Positions 12,038 through 25,000 of a DNA stretch of 64,000 bases are shown here, in pieces. Source of the DNA: Larix kaempferi (Eukaryota; Streptophyta; Pinopsida; Pinales; Pinaceae). Made by a program: the position numbers and the translations under genes. Within the stretch, counting starts at the first letter, position 1, and every line of letters starts with the position of its first letter. A model generated the notes under the pieces. It was not told the origin of the DNA, made no database searches, and saw only the letters and a program-made list of their open reading frames with translations. Where the stretch lies: contig BSBM01000059.1 of assembly GCA_027924585.1 (NCBI GenBank), positions 1,612,001 to 1,676,000 of the forward strand, read 5' to 3'.

Positions 12038-12985
12038 GAACAAGGTTCGCTAATAATAAAAAATTTCCACTCATACACCCCTTTAATTAATTTACCTTGG
12101 TTTCTGTCCTACACCCGTATGCTCTGCCAACCGGAAACAGTTGGGCTAGTACTCAGAAAGGTGGAAGACTTGTTAATTCACAAGTGAAAATCTAATTAAA
12201 ACTTTCATCCCCATAACCAACCAATCCGGAGTTGATCGATAAGATAATTTCAGTGGGTAATCTCCTAGTGGGGGCGCTGGGATTCCATGTTCAGCCTCTA
12301 GTTTGCTGGTTAGCATTGCGCGACCTGGCTAGAGCACTGGGTGGCCCGACATGTCCTTGAACGGAGGCACTTGATATTGTCTTTTCCGGACTTTCTCTTG
12401 AATATCCTTGGTTTTAGCCTAATAATAAAGAACATCTAAAACACTTAAAATTGACCAAGAACAATTTCAAAACGTTCTCACAAACAGCTACTTTCGACTT
12501 ATTCTTTCAGCATCACAAGTACTTTATTTTGACTCCATTTGGCACTGGTCTTTAATATTTCTCACACATCTTTTGAATCTGGACCATATGTCCTTGTCAC
12601 TTGTTTAATCTCAATCTTGTGGATACTTTACTTTAAATTCTAAGTCAAAGTATACTGTTATCTTCTGAATTTGTATCTTGTGAAATTTGCAACGTGGATT
12701 GCGTGTTTAACTCTGTTCTAGTCACTATACAAAAAAATCCTAAACAACACCCATCCGCATCACAACACCAAAAACATTTAAACATACAAAGAGCCTTAGA
12801 CAACTCTTTTTTAGGGACTACCCCCCTTGGCTTCGTTAGGAGTTTGCCTAAACGGAGGAGCTGGGATTCAGGTGACAGTACCTGGCTCATTGCTTGCCCC
12901 CAAGGCCACACCTCTCCCCACTTTCCAGTGAGGGAGATAGCTTTCGAAAGATTTTTGCTGCTGGTGTGCAATTTCGCGGACAACA

Positions 12986-12990
12986 GGGCC
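12986..12990. repeat. Target-site duplication GGGCC (right copy)
   Basis: Pairs with 8263-8267. Confidence 0.9.
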
Positions 12991-14717
12991 ATTTGCAGCT
13001 GGAGCTTCAGATTCACTGTCACTGTGTGATTCATCGTTCCATTCGAGTTGTTTCTTGATTGTGGCCCTCATGGTTGATACATCTTGAAGTGAAAAAAATG
13101 ATTTACAATCCAATCCAATGTAGAACCCACTTCTTCCACAAAATCTACTATTTGATCCTTTCCTTGAAGGAGATTACTGCAAATCTTGACAAGCCTTTGA
13201 ATGACAGAATCCAATTATGAATTCTTCCACTAGAGGACAGGCACAGTATAGCCTGGAACAGATGTAGAGTTTTCAAAGAGTAGAGAACCAAAAGCAGTGA
13301 ATGGAATGCTCTCAGAATGAACAATATCTACACAACCTGAGTGGAAAAATCCTTCAACAAGCCCCATTATTTTATGAATAGATGCATTTAATCTTGAACA
13401 ATGGGAGGACCTTTTGTTCCATTTAGAAGAAGTAAATGGACCTATTTCATCTTCAGAATAATTGCCTTCAGAGACAGATCTTGGTGATAACTGATCTGAC
13501 ATGACTCCTTTCAGAGAACTATTATTCAAACCATCAGTGATTAAAACTTTCAGACAAGTTAACCTTTCTTTTATTTTTTTCATTTGTTCAGCACCATAAT
13601 GCTGTGATTTTCGAATAACAACTTTCAGCTTCTCTAAGACTCCATCCAAACTTTTCCCTTTTGCATGAGCATCCAAAATCATGCACAAAAGCTCTTCGGG
13701 ACTAGAAAGGGCTACCTCATTGGCCAAATTACCAAATTGTAAGGTAGAAAGTTGTTGGTTACACATTGTGTGTTTATCAGCAACTTGAAGTTATGTTTCC
13801 CTCTCTGCAGCAGCTACTTCTAAAGCATATTTCTTCTCCATCATAGGTAAGGCATTTCTATTTTGGTCCATATTCACTTTGATAGGTCCTCGTGATTGCA
13901 CTTCTGGTTTTCCAAAAGCTATTGCGTACTCCACAATCTGGTTAGAAAAAATTGTTATTAACTCTTCCATCTCAATAAAATCATCCATTAAGTTAAAATA
14001 TGGTGACCCAGTCACTTTATTAGAAAGCATGCCAGGATTTTCTTTCTTAAAATGTTCCAGTTCATAAATCAATGCAGATGCCCATGATTCAACACAACTA
14101 GCTTCATCAGCATTGCAACCATCTTCAAAAATTGAAGCATGACTTGGTTCATAACTCATACTTGTACCTTTAGAAAATTCTACATGATCATCAATAACCA
14201 TGCCATTTATTTTACCAATACCATGGCCTCTGCACAAGCATCCAGTTATGACTCAACTTGCGATAATTTATTAGCTGTCCGTGCACACATGACCCTTGAA
14301 ACTTGAAGTTCGTTATTCCTCTTTGCCAGATTTCTTTTAAAATTGAAGGATGTCATTTTCTTCTTCCATAGACAACAAGCGCTCTGATAGAATATTTATC
14401 TGTTTTATGTTGGTTTCCTAAGAATTAACATGGATGGGCTCTCCAAGTGTTGAACCTACAGAAAATCTACCTTTGTTTGCATGCAATTTTTTTCTTTTCC
14501 ACTCGGTTGTGTCCTTGGCCAATATTTCAACTTTTGTTGTCATCTGAGCCACAGCAGCAGGTCCTGGCAATTTTTTCCTGACTAGGATACACAATCTTTG
14601 GCATTATGTCTCTAACTTGGCAATCTTTTTCGTACTCTCCAAATGTTGTTTGCTGGCTGCATTAGCTGATTTTCTGTTGTACTCTCTCTCTTCATTACAT
14701 ATTTCTAGTTCCTTCTC
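12986..14717 (-). pseudogene. FPP: Filament-like plant protein (FPP) pseudogene, main part
   Basis: On the minus strand from 14717 the frame encodes the FPP signature blocks in order: KELEI..EEREYNRKSA; QHLEST KKIAKLE; then LVRKKLPGPAAVAQM; LSERLLSMEEEN; ARTANKLSQVE; CVESWASALIYELEHFK; LMDDFIEMEEL; LCMILDAHAKGKSLD; SIHKIMGLVEGF; DFVEEVGSTLDWIVNH and FFSLQDVSTMRATIKKQLEW. These match the plant FPP (DUF869) coiled-coil family closely and in the right order. At least six stops (for example near 13790 and 13227) and one or more frameshifts, plus insertion of a Copia element upstream and a giant LTR downstream, make it a pseudogene. The long uninterrupted exon argues for a genomic copy rather than a processed one, but that is not certain. 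Confidence 0.88.
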
Positions 14718-16219
14718 TGTTGATTTTCTGAGTAGCATCGAGTGCCATTCTCTGGGAGAATGGAGGCACCTGGTCAGTTACCGGGATATTGATCCAGTCT
14801 GGGACTGGAAGCTCAGCCTGGGGCTGAGAGCTATTCTCTGGGAGAATGGAGGCACCTGGTCAGTTACCAGGATATTGATCTAGTCTGGGACTGGAAGCTC
14901 AGCCTAGGGCTGAGAGCCATTCTCTGGGAGAATGGAGGCACCTGGTCAGTTACCAGGATATTGATCCAGTCTGGGACTGGAAGCTCAGCCTGGGGCTGAG
15001 AGCCATTCTCTGGGAGAATGGAGGCACCTAGTCAGTTACCCGGATTTCACTGTAAGCCCTAGACCGGGTCTGGGCAAGTGATGTACTCCTTTCCTTGATC
15101 TATGGGCTATGCACTTGATCTTGGTGGCAACAGGAGGGTGAAGTAAAGCAATTAATTTAGCTCCTTATGATGATGTGCTTGGAGTGGACATGAAGACATT
15201 GAAGAACACCTGGATGATTTATTGAAGAACCATAGAACCCAAGCACCACTTGACTTGGTTCATGAACCCACCATATAGAAGAAAAAAATAATAAATATAT
15301 ATTTATTTATTATGGGTCGGCTCATTGGAGAAGAAAAAATAAATAAATAAATAAAAATTAATATATGAAGTTACAGGTCGGCCTCATATTTATTTTTTGG
15401 AGGATAAAAAAAAATAAAAAAAAATTATTTTAAATGAGGACAGGTCGGCCTCAATTAAGTGGAATTATTCCACTCTAAATAAAAATGAAACTCATCATTT
15501 TAACACACACAATTCGTGGTGTTTTAGGACAGCTCGTGGGATAGTTCAGAGGTGTCATTTGACTGAGCTAAAAGACAGTTCGTGGGTATTATATTTCTGC
15601 TGGGTTTCTATACGGCTAGTTCTTACTTTGTTCTTACTGCTGCCCTATATCAGCTAGGGTATGCTGCTGCTATCAAACACCATCTACTGTGTATACCTGA
15701 GCTTAGACAGGACATTCTTCCTGTGCATCCAAATACATATATAAGGTCTGTCCTTAATTCCGGAAGCCCTATTAAGAGCACCATACAGCCACAGCAGTCC
15801 ATGGTAGTTTCTCTTTTGAACACCCGAGTTTTATACAGGGTCTGTCCCAAATTTACAGCAGAAGGTTACAGCAGTGTGTGTACAGGTTCACAGGTTACAG
15901 CAGAAGGTGTGAACAGGTCTACAGTGAACATCCACAGTCATCTAGTGGCAGCTTGAGGCAGCAGTCATAGTACAGGACTTTTCTTGTTTGGTGAAACAAT
16001 TTACACTTTGTTGTGAAGGCTTATCTCAGCCTGCTATTGTACAAACTCAACTATCTCATTTTGGAGATAAATTATTATTAATTGCTTTGGGGTTTTTGTC
16101 CTTGAAAGGTTTCCCCGTGAAAAATACTGTGTTCTATTTTTATGTGTATTTAAAGTTAGCTATCTCTGCACTTTTTATATTTACAGTCTGCTACTGCTAT
16201 CAATTTTCATTTTTTAACA
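14718..16219 (+). repeat. 5' LTR of the Copia element
   Basis: TGTTGATTTTC ... TTTTTTAACA, 1502 bp. It contains four copies of an 86-bp unit (about 14740-15045) and an A/T simple-sequence stretch (15285-15430). The position matching the 3' LTR TATA box (TATAAATA) here reads CTCTAAATA, so this promoter has lost its TATA box. Confidence 0.92.
14740..15045 (+). repeat. 86-bp minisatellite inside the LTR
   Basis: Four units starting near 14747, 14832, 14918 and 15004, each beginning with the palindrome CATTCTCTGGGAGAATG and containing GGCACCTGGTCAGTTACC. The last unit is shortened. The same array is present in the 3' LTR (about 20335-20635). Confidence 0.9.
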
Positions 16220-16231
16220 TGGTATCAGAGC
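16220..16231 (+). promoter_or_regulatory. Primer-binding site (tRNA-iMet type)
   Basis: TGGTATCAGAGC directly follows the LTR end AACA. It is the standard Copia primer site complementary to initiator tRNA-Met. Confidence 0.92.
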
Positions 16232-16309
16232 TCTGCTTGTAAAGCACACAGTGTTTGAGTAGGTGACTGTGTCTTAAATAGACCTTGGGACAGTACAGAC
16301 AGACCAGAG

Positions 16310-19300
16310 ATGGCTTCTTCTGCCTCTTTCAGACCAGAGGATAGGCTTGAGGGTTTAGCAAATTTTAATTCATGGAAAGCAAGGCTTATGGCCACCTTGG
16401 AAGAGAATGACCTTGATGACTTGGTCATCAATGTTGTAGAAGAACCCACGTCAAACACAGGAAGGGCAACATTCAAAAAGAAGCAGGCAAAGGCTAGGAG
16501 GATTATCTATGACTCAGTCAAGGAAAATATAATGCCTTCCATAACACCACTGAAGACAGCCAAGGAGTGTTTTGACACCTTGACAAATCTGTACGAGAAG
16601 AAAGCACCCAGTCAAAAGAGAGTCTTGAAAAATAGACTTCGTACATTGAAGATGGAAAAAGATGAAGGAGTGGCCTCCTTCTTCACAAACATTGCTCAGG
16701 TAAGAGATCAACTTTCTGCTATTGGGGTTACAGTATATGATGATGACCTTGTACAAACTGTTTTTGATGGTCTTCCAAGTTCTTGGGAAACCTTCTAAGC
16801 TTCTGTTAGTGGGCATGAGACTCAGCCAGATTTTGAGAGACTTTGGCATGACTGTTTGGAAGAAGAAGGTAGAGTACAGAGCAGAACTAAGGGTCCTAAG
16901 GAAGGGAATCTTGCACTAGCAGCTAAAACCAAGAAACAATTCAAGAAACCCCTCCCTCCCTAGAAGAAAGAGAGCAAGCCACAAGGTAAGCAATTTGATA
17001 TGTCACAAATTAAATGTTTCAATTGTTTCAAGATGGGACATTATGCTAGGGACTGTAGGCAGCCACAGAGAAGGTTCAAAAGAAAATTCCAAGCATCTAC
17101 AGCTGAAGAAGAAGAACCAAAGAAGAAGAAAAATACAAAGTCTTCCAAGCAAGAAGAATCAAGAAAAGAATACTATTTGATTTCTGCCCTAGCTAGGTCC
17201 ATCACCAACAACACAAATTCTTGGTTGGTGGACAGTGGAGCCTCAAAACATATGACAGGTTCTCGTGAAACCCTTACAAGCTACAGAAAGAAGAAGTTTG
17301 CCACTCAAGTAGAACTTGGAGATGACTCCACCTACAAAATTGAGGGAGTGGGTTCAGTCTCATTTCAACTTGATTCAGGGACCATGTTGCACATTGAAGA
17401 CATACTATATGTTCCAGGCTTGAAGAAAAATCTTCTTTCTGTTGCTGGCTTAGAAGAAAAAGGCTACAAAGTTATATTCATGGACAAAAAGGTTTTGTTG
17501 TGGTCAAAGAATGAAAGGTTGAGTGCAAGAGAATTGATTAGGGTTCGAGAGGGAGGCCTTTAGAAGGCATCTGGGCATTCTACTCAAGCATTGGTTCACA
17601 GTACTATCAACCCTTGTGAGCTATGGCACCGAAGGTTTGGGCACCTTCATTATGTAGCTCTCCCTGGTCTTCAAAAGATGGTTACAGGTATGCCTGAATT
17701 TTCTAATGAACTTAGTGATATTTGCAAAGGTTGTGCGCTTGGTAAAAATACCAAGAAGTCTTATTCCAAAAGTAACAGCATATCAAAACGGATTTTGGAT
17801 TTGATTCACTCTGACATTTGTTGACCCATGTCTTCACCTTCCTTAAGTGGTTGTTTATACTATGTATTGTTCATTGATGATTACTCTCATAAGTCTTGGA
17901 TTTACTTTCTAAAAGCTAAGAGTGAAAATTTTGATAAGTTCAAAGAGTTCAAGGCGCTGATTGAAAATCAAACAGGAAGAAACATCCGTATCTTGAGGTC
18001 AGACAATGGAGGTGAGTTTGAATCTAATGATTTTGATGACTTTTGCCAAGAAGCAGGAATCAAGAGCGAGTTAACTGTACCTTACAACCCCCAACAGAAC
18101 GGGTTTGCAGAAAGAAAGAACAGAACAGTCTATGAGGCTGCTAAAGCCATGTTGTGTGATCTAGATCTTCCTTTGTCTCTATGGGCTGAGGCTGTTGGTA
18201 CTGCTGTCTATATGCAAAACATAATTCCTCATGCCATTTTGGGAGAAAAGACTCCAGAAGAAGTCTCTACAGGTAAGAAACCTACAGTTGACCACATGAG
18301 GATGTTTGGCACTCCAGTCTACATCCATGTGCCAAAAGAAAAGAGATTAAAGCTGGAGCCTTCCAGAAAGAAAGGCACATTTGTTGGGTACAGTGAAAAT
18401 TCAAAAGCCTACCGTATCTATGTTCCTGGTCAAAGATACATTGAAATCAACAGAGATGTGATATTTCATGAGGAAGCTGTTTTCCGCCACTCTAAAGAGC
18501 TTTCAAAAGATGCAGAAGAATCTCTTTCCAACATTCCAGACTCTCCTCATTCAGAGAATCAGAGGGAGGAAGAAGATGAACCTCATGTTTACTCAGAACC
18601 AGAAAGACCAGTTGAAGAACTACTTGAAGCTCCTCCTTCCAAGAGAAGACCTACTTGGGCGGGAGAAATATTGCAAGAAGCATAAAGCTCCTTCTGGGAC
18701 ATTCAGAGAAAGCAAGAAGCCCCAGAAATACTCAGGTCTTATGAGTAAGCTCATTGATGCACAGCCTTCTACATTCAAAGAAGCTGAAACTCATCAGGTA
18801 TGGATTGATGCCATGACAGAAGAATATAATTCCATTATGAAAAATGATGTGTGGGAAATTGTTCCTAGACCAAAAGGGAAGTCTGTGGTGACTTCCAAAT
18901 GGCTCTATAAAATCAAGCATGTTGCTGATGGCAGCATTGAGAAATAAAAAGCAAGATTTGTGGCACGTGGTTTCTCACAAAAGGAAGGCATAGACTATGA
19001 TGAAACATATGCTCCTGTTGCCAGGTATACCACCATCAGGACCATTATCTCCCTCGCTGCTGCCTTTGGATGGAAGCTCCATCAAATGGATGTAAATACA
19101 ACTTTTCTTAATGGAGAAGTTGAAGAAGAGGTCTACATTGAAAAACCTGAAGGTTTTGTGACTCATGAAATGCAGTCTCATGTCTGCAAGCTAAAGAAAG
19201 CTTTGTATGGACTCAAACAGGACCCAAGGGTCTGGTATGCTAGGATTGGTGGTTACCTTCACAATTTGGGATTCACCAAGAGCACTGCTGATTCCAACCT

Positions 19301-20315
19301 TTACTTTAAGGTTGTTCAGAACCATGTCTTGATCCTAGTCCTATATGTGGATGATTTGTTCCTCACTAGAGAGGAGCAACTGATAGCTCAGTGCAAGAGG
19401 GAGCTTACTTCAGAATTTGAAATGAAGGATCTGGGACTCATGCACTATTTTCTTGGCTTAGAGGTCTAGCATAAGCCAGATGAGATCTTTCTGTCTCAAG
19501 GGAAGTATACAGTTGATATCTTGCAGAGGTTTGGGATGCATGACTGCAAACCCATGAGTGTACCCATGACATCAAATCTGAAGAAGTTACGTGACTCAGC
19601 TACTTCTTCAAAGGCAGTGGATCCTACTCAGTATCGCCAACTTATTGGAACTTTGATGTATCTAGTGCATACGAGACCAGATATCTGTTATACAGTGAAT
19701 GCATTGAGTCAGTTCATGTCCGAGCCGAAGCACATACACTGGATAGCTGCCAAACATGTGCTCAGATATTTGCAAGGTACTATTACATATGGGCTCAGAT
19801 ATACCTCCAACAGTGGAGTAATGCTACTTGGATATGCTGACTGCGATTGGGCTGGCAGTGCAGTGGACCGGAAAAGCACATCAGGGTACTGTTTCAGTTT
19901 GGGATCAGCCATGATCTCATGGTCCAGCAGAAAATAGGGTTCCATAGCTCAGAGCACAACTGAAGCTGAGTATATTGCTGCCAGTGATGCCTGCAGAGAA
20001 GCAGTTTGGCTTAGAAAGCTTCTCTCTGACCTGTTTGGTGGAAAGCTTGAACCAACTATTATCCATTGCGATAATCAGAGTTGCATTAAGCTTTCAAAGA
20101 ACCCTGTATTTCACGACAGGTCAAAGCACATTGAGATGAAGTATCACTTCATCAGAGATATGGTACAGCGAGGTGCCTTGAAGCTCCAGTACATCCGTAC
20201 AGATGAGCAGATTGCTGACATATTGACCAAGCCTCTATCATTGACAAAGCTTGTGCACTTTCGAGACAAGCTTGGTATTGCAGAGAATGACCCTCTCGCT
20301 GAGAGGGAGTGTTGA
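16310..20315 (+). pseudogene. Copia gag-pol polyprotein, broken
   Basis: The start is the ATG at 16310 (MASSASFRPED). Order of domains: UBN2-type gag (16310-16800), zinc knuckle CFNCFKMGHYARDC (about 17010), aspartic protease WLVDSGASKHMTG (about 17222), pre-integrase HRRFGHLHY...CKGCALGK (17620-17750), and the integrase core with D in FIDDYS, D in RSDNGGEF and E in NGFAERKN (17870-18120). Reverse transcriptase follows with FVARGFSQKEGIDY, QMDVNTTFLNG and YVDDL (18955-19470), then RNase H with WSSRK, TTEAEY and ILTKP to the stop at 20313-20315, which overlaps the 3' LTR start. In-frame stops occur at 16796, about 16961, 17561, 17822, 18945, 19467 and 19935, and there is a +1 frameshift near 18650. 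Several stops are TAG/TAA where Gln is expected. It cannot be active. Confidence 0.9.
20301..20309 (+). promoter_or_regulatory. Polypurine tract
   Basis: GAGAGGGAG directly before the 3' LTR start TGTTGATT. It primes plus-strand DNA synthesis. Confidence 0.85.
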
Positions 20316-21804
20316 TTTTCTGAGCAGCATCGAGTGCCATTCTTTGGGAGAACGGAGGCACTTGGTCAGTTACGAGGATATTGATCCAGTCTAGGACTAG
20401 AAGCTCAGCCTGGGGCTGAGAGCCATTCTCTGGGAGAATGGAGGCACCTGGTCAGTTACCAGGATATTGATCCAGTCTGGGACTGGAAGCTCAGCTTGGG
20501 GCTGAGAGCCATTCTCTAGGAGAATGGAGGCACCTGGTCAGTTACCAGGATATTGATCCAGTCTGGGACTAGAAGCTCAGCCTGGGGCTGAGAGCCATTC
20601 TCTGGGAGAATGGAGGTACCTGGTCAGTTACTAGGATTTCACTGTAAGCCCTAGATCGGGTCTGGGCAAGTGATGTACTCCTTTCCTTGATCTATGGGCT
20701 ATGCACTTGATCTTGGTGGCAACAGGAGGGTGAAGTAAAGCAATTAATTTATCTCCTTATGATGATGTGCTTGGAGTGGACATGAAGACCTTGAAGAACA
20801 CCTAGATGATTTATTGAAGAACCATATAACCCAAGCACCACTTGACTTGGTTCATGAACCCACCATATAGAAGAAAAAAATAATAAATATATATTTATTT
20901 ATTTATTTATTTATTATGGGTCGGCTCATTGGAGAAGAATAAATAAATAAAAATTAATATATGAAGTTACAAGCCGGCCTCATATTTATTTTTTGGAGGA
21001 TAAAAAATAAATAAAAATAAATTTATTTTATATGAGGACGGGTCAGCCTCAATTAAGTGGAATTATTCCACTATAAATAAAAATGAAACTCATCATTTTA
21101 ACACACAATTCATGATGTTTTAGGACAGCTCATGCAACAGTTAAGAGGTGTCATTTGACTGAGCTAAAAGAGAGTTCGTGGGTATTATATTTCTGCTAGG
21201 TTTCTATACTGTTGATTCTTACTTTGTTCTTACTGCTGCCCTATATCAGCTAGGGTATGCTGCTGCTATCAAACACCATCTATTGTGTATACCTGAGCTC
21301 AGACAGGACATTCTTCCTGTGCATCCAAATACATATATAAGGTCTGTCCTTAATTCTGGCACCCTATTAAGAGCACCCTACAGCCACAACAATCCATGCT
21401 AGTTTCTCTTTTGAACACCCGAGTTTTATACAGGGTCTGTCCCAAATTTACAACAGAAGGTTACAGCAGTGTGTGTACAGGTTCACAGGTTACAGCAGAA
21501 GGTGTGTACAGGTCTACAGTGAACATCCACAGTCATCTAGTGGCAGCAGTCATAGTACAGGACTCTTCTTGTTTGGTGAAACAATTTACACTTTGTTGTG
21601 AAGGCTTATCTCAACCTGCTATTGTACAAACTCAGCTATCTCATTTTGGAGATAAATTATTATTAATTGCTTTGGGGTTTTTGTCCTTGAAAGGTTTCCC
21701 TGTGAAAAATACTGTATTCTATTTTTATGTGTATTTAAAGTTAGCTATCTCTGCACTTTTTATATTTACAGTCTGCTACTGCTATCAATTTTCATTTTTT
21801 AACA
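20310..21804 (+). repeat. 3' LTR of the Copia element
   Basis: 1495 bp, same ends as the 5' LTR. It carries the 86-bp minisatellite, an ATTT microsatellite (about 20890-20915) and an intact TATAAATA at 21072-21079. Confidence 0.92.
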
Positions 21805-21829
21805 TTCTATAGTACATGAGTTCATATAG
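21805..21829 (-). pseudogene. FPP: FPP pseudogene, short upstream exon piece
   Basis: The minus-strand sequence just beyond the Copia 3' end reads as YELxVL*KELEI when joined, without the Copia element and one target copy, to the frame at 14717. That is the conserved FPP block 'YELHVLSKELEI' with one base lost and one Ser codon turned into a stop. AG precedes it at about 21830, so an exon probably begins here and 21830-22028 would be intron. Confidence 0.65.
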
Positions 21830-22028
21830 CTCCATTACATTTTATCTTGTTGTTTAGTATGTTTTAAATTTAATGTAGATTATTGATCTGATATTTTAAA
21901 TTACACCAAGAATTTGTTGCAGTGATTAGTGTTTGCTAATATCTAGGATTGACTCTTAGCTTATGGGTTGCATAGTGATTCCCCCTTGTGGCTAGCAAGT
22001 ACTAACCTAACGTGCAGGGAGAGTGTAC
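21830..22028 (-). other. Probable FPP intron remnant
   Basis: No coding potential. It lies between the first recognisable FPP exon piece and the family I LTR inserted at 22029. The assignment is by position only. Confidence 0.4.
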
Positions 22029-25000
22029 TGTTATCACATCTATGTTAGCTGGAACTACCATACTGCAGACTGTGCGACCGAGGACCGCACAATACTTTTT
22101 TTTCCAGATTAGAGATCACGCGCCTTCAGACGAGGCATTTTTGTTCAGATTGCCCCTAGCAGATATATCAGAGGGGACAGACAGTTGTACAGTATTACAG
22201 ACATTTTCACTTACCATCTACCACAGGATCACCTCTTCCTTGCCAGGCTTTGACATAAGCCCATTTGAGACAGTTGCCTACTCTTGTTTTGACCGAGACT
22301 ATCACAGTATATTGTTGGTTTACTATGTTGCCCGAATTCAGCAGAGATCCAGCTCAGAGATAGCTTCAGTAGCAGCAGGTATATGGTGCAGCAGGTATTG
22401 CATTTGATGATTATTGCTCATGTTGTAGATTAGACTTCTTTATACTTGTTAGTACACTAACTTTGTATGAGATGATATATCTGGTGATCTAGCTATTGTA
22501 TAATGTGATTGGGCCCTTGATGATGTCAGTCCACCCCTCCTGTTAGACTTATGTATATGCACGCTGGGTCATGTCTCCTACACTTGGAATAGACTTGGTC
22601 ACTTAGTCCCTCTCGGTAGCTGACTTTAGCTCCACTCTCACTTTCACCATCCATCTGACTCATCCATGATACTTGTTCCTGACTTGGATTCTGATTGGTG
22701 ATCTCGAGGACCCCTTCCCCACTGATCTCTGAGTTTTCCATGACTCCCCATTTATTGTGCCTCGGCTCTTTAGTGTGTGAGATACACTTTTAGACCTGGG
22801 ATTTGATGCTGTCGGTTGCCCCCGATGTTGCAATGCAGTTAGGATTGTATAGCCTCACCGAGTGTTCCCCATTGGTCATCGAAGCATGTATTGCTCACCC
22901 CCATTACCTTTGCAGTATGAGAACCATGTTTATATATTTTGAGATATGTATGTAGCCCAAGAGGGCCTTGATGTAAATGAAGAAATGAAGAAATGTAAAT
23001 CAAGCCAAAAAGGCTATTATGTTGTAAATGTAAAATCTAGCCAAAAAGGGCTAAGTATGAAACTCATTGTAAAATCCATGCAATGTGTTTATAAACACAC
23101 ATGGACACAGGTCAACCATACATGTCAGCATTTGTAGTGGTTTTTCCTCACTTAGTCCTGTGAGGCAAGGAGGTGAGAGGGAGCAAGGGACAAGCTCAAG
23201 ATTGTCCTCTAGAGTCTCAAGTTACGGTTTGTCGGACACCCAGTTTGGCGGCTCTAGAAAAGAACCTCACAGAGTCTTCGAGCACGAATGTGAGTTGTGA
23301 GATACTTGTTAGATGACTAGTGGTGGTTTCCCTGCACTATACCCATTTGTGAGGCACCTCCCTTCCCCATGTTCTGTCATGGCATACTTATCTCAGTGGA
23401 CCCCGCTTTCCCGAGTTGTCCAAAGGATCACATGATCTTTATCCTTGTCCTCCCATTGTCCTCCGCCTTGTTTCCACATCACCTAAAGTCAGCAAAGTGG
23501 TCAATTCTATAAGATGTGCATAGCATTTTGGTCTTTTGAAGGTGGTGGGCCCACCTCACCAGGGCCTTGTATTATCTCGGGATTTTATGTATTTTTGATC
23601 ACAATGTTATCATCGTATTGCTTAGTAATGTACTAACTTGTATAATTGAGCCTTGTCACTCCATGTTTGCACAGGTATTCAACTAGCCAATAATGGGCCC
23701 GAAAAAATGTTGTGACCGGAATTTCAATTTTGGTCAATTAGTATCTACAGGGGTCCCATATGAGCATGCAGCTGTCAGAATTGCAAAAGATTAAAGCATT
23801 TGAGAAATTTTTAATTATTATTGGTCAATTTTGACCTGTTTTAATTAAAAATGATGGATTTTGGGCAAATAATGCCTAAGTGATGGATCAGGGTCGTTCG
23901 AGTGGTCATTCCTACTACTTTTGGGGTCCACGATCACATTGCAGCAGACGGTTCGGCAATTTGGGTACTAAAAGTGGGTCAAAATCCCAAATTTCATCTT
24001 CAGCCATATAAACCAGCAAAAATTACATGGAAAATCAGAATTTGACTAAGGCAACTATAAACAAATGGCAAAATCAGTGGTTGGAAAAGAAAAAGGTGAT
24101 TTCTTAGGTAAAATGGTAATGTTTAACATTGCATTTGAGTATTGTGGGGCCCTCTATTGCCCAGCTCACCATTGGAGGTCGAATTGCCCATGGGGGGCGT
24201 TTTTCTCCACCTAGGGGAATTTGATTTGGTTGATACTTTGTATATGGGCCTTGATGTATTATGTTGGGGGGATAAAACATCCCATAGGCACCCCCCAACC
24301 ACATTATATGTATTGCATGGACCCCACAATGGGTCCCCCTCTCCACTTGTGCGGTTCTATGGGAAATTCGCACCCCCTTGAGGAGACATCTCCACCATTC
24401 GATTTTGTGGATTGGGGAGATGATCTCAACCCTCCATTTTGGGGGGAAATAGGTTTGAGAGCTGCCTTTCTCTATAAGAGAAGGCACTCATCCATTTTGT
24501 ATTCTTCTTGGCATTTTTCAGACTTGAGATTGAGCAATAGAGAGACAATTCTTCCAGATTTGCTTGTGATATGGTGGTGAATGCTTATGGGGCTGATTGC
24601 TAGCTTATTGTTGGTGCATTGCTAAGTTATTTTGTGGTTTTTCCATCACTCTTTGGCCAAAAACGAATTGCAGGTGACTTGACCACTTGGGGAGGGCGCG
24701 GCTCTTGAGTTAGCAGCTTCTAGTTGCTTCTCTCTTCAGGATTTTAACAAGGTAAGTGAAACTTACTATTGTATCTCACTTTTCCTCATTATTTGTCTTT
24801 CATTTGCAGATTTCCTTGAGTACTTGCTATAGTTTTTGATTCATTCTCTCTGTGGTAGGTACAAGGGCGCATTGGTCAACTAGCTGCAACAAAAACGCAA
24901 AGGGAAAACACACGATTGCTTGGCACTTGATCTCCGGGGTTTGTCTTCAGCTCCAGAACGTATTCACCTTCATTATCCTAGTACAATCCTTGCTTGTCTC

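Larger units (their letters stand above)
8268..12985 (+). mobile_element. Solo giant LTR, family II (4718 bp)
   Basis: It starts TGTTACCAAC and ends GGACAACA, and is flanked by a perfect GGGCC duplication. The same sequence, in opposite orientation, is the 5' LTR of the Gypsy element at 39994-44885, and a truncated third copy lies at about 50860-54759. No primer-binding site follows its end: host FPP sequence resumes at once. It is therefore a solo LTR left by recombination between the two LTRs of a former complete element. It contains a TATA box (TATAAA, 9728-9733), a long pyrimidine-rich tract (about 10445-10640) and two tandem stem-loop units (11884-12037). At 4.7 kb it is in the size class of Ogre/Tat LTRs. 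Confidence 0.92.
14718..21804 (+). mobile_element. Complete Ty1/Copia LTR retrotransposon (7.1 kb), decayed
   Basis: Two LTRs of about 1.5 kb flank a 4.1-kb interior with a tRNA-iMet-type primer site, a gag-pol frame and a polypurine tract. The flanking 5 bp are TTCTC (14713-14717) and TTCTA (21805-21809), a target duplication with one change. It sits inside an FPP exon: coding sequence on the minus strand stops at 21805 and continues at 14717. The LTRs differ by a few per cent by eye, mostly transitions, so the insertion is old. Stops and a frameshift have killed the polyprotein. Confidence 0.92.

Noticed and set aside
12645-13034. Minus-strand frame of 129 codons and plus-strand frame of 111 codons
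   Set aside because: They cross the LTR/FPP junction and consist of LTR sequence fused to shadow frames of FPP.
15582-15956. 124-codon frame, nearly repeated at 21178-21402 and 21396-21812
   Set aside because: Both lie in the Copia LTRs, and the repetition is explained by the LTR pair.
24104-24580. Frames of about 120 codons on both strands
   Set aside because: Inside the family I solo LTR, with no motif and no conservation in the sister copy.
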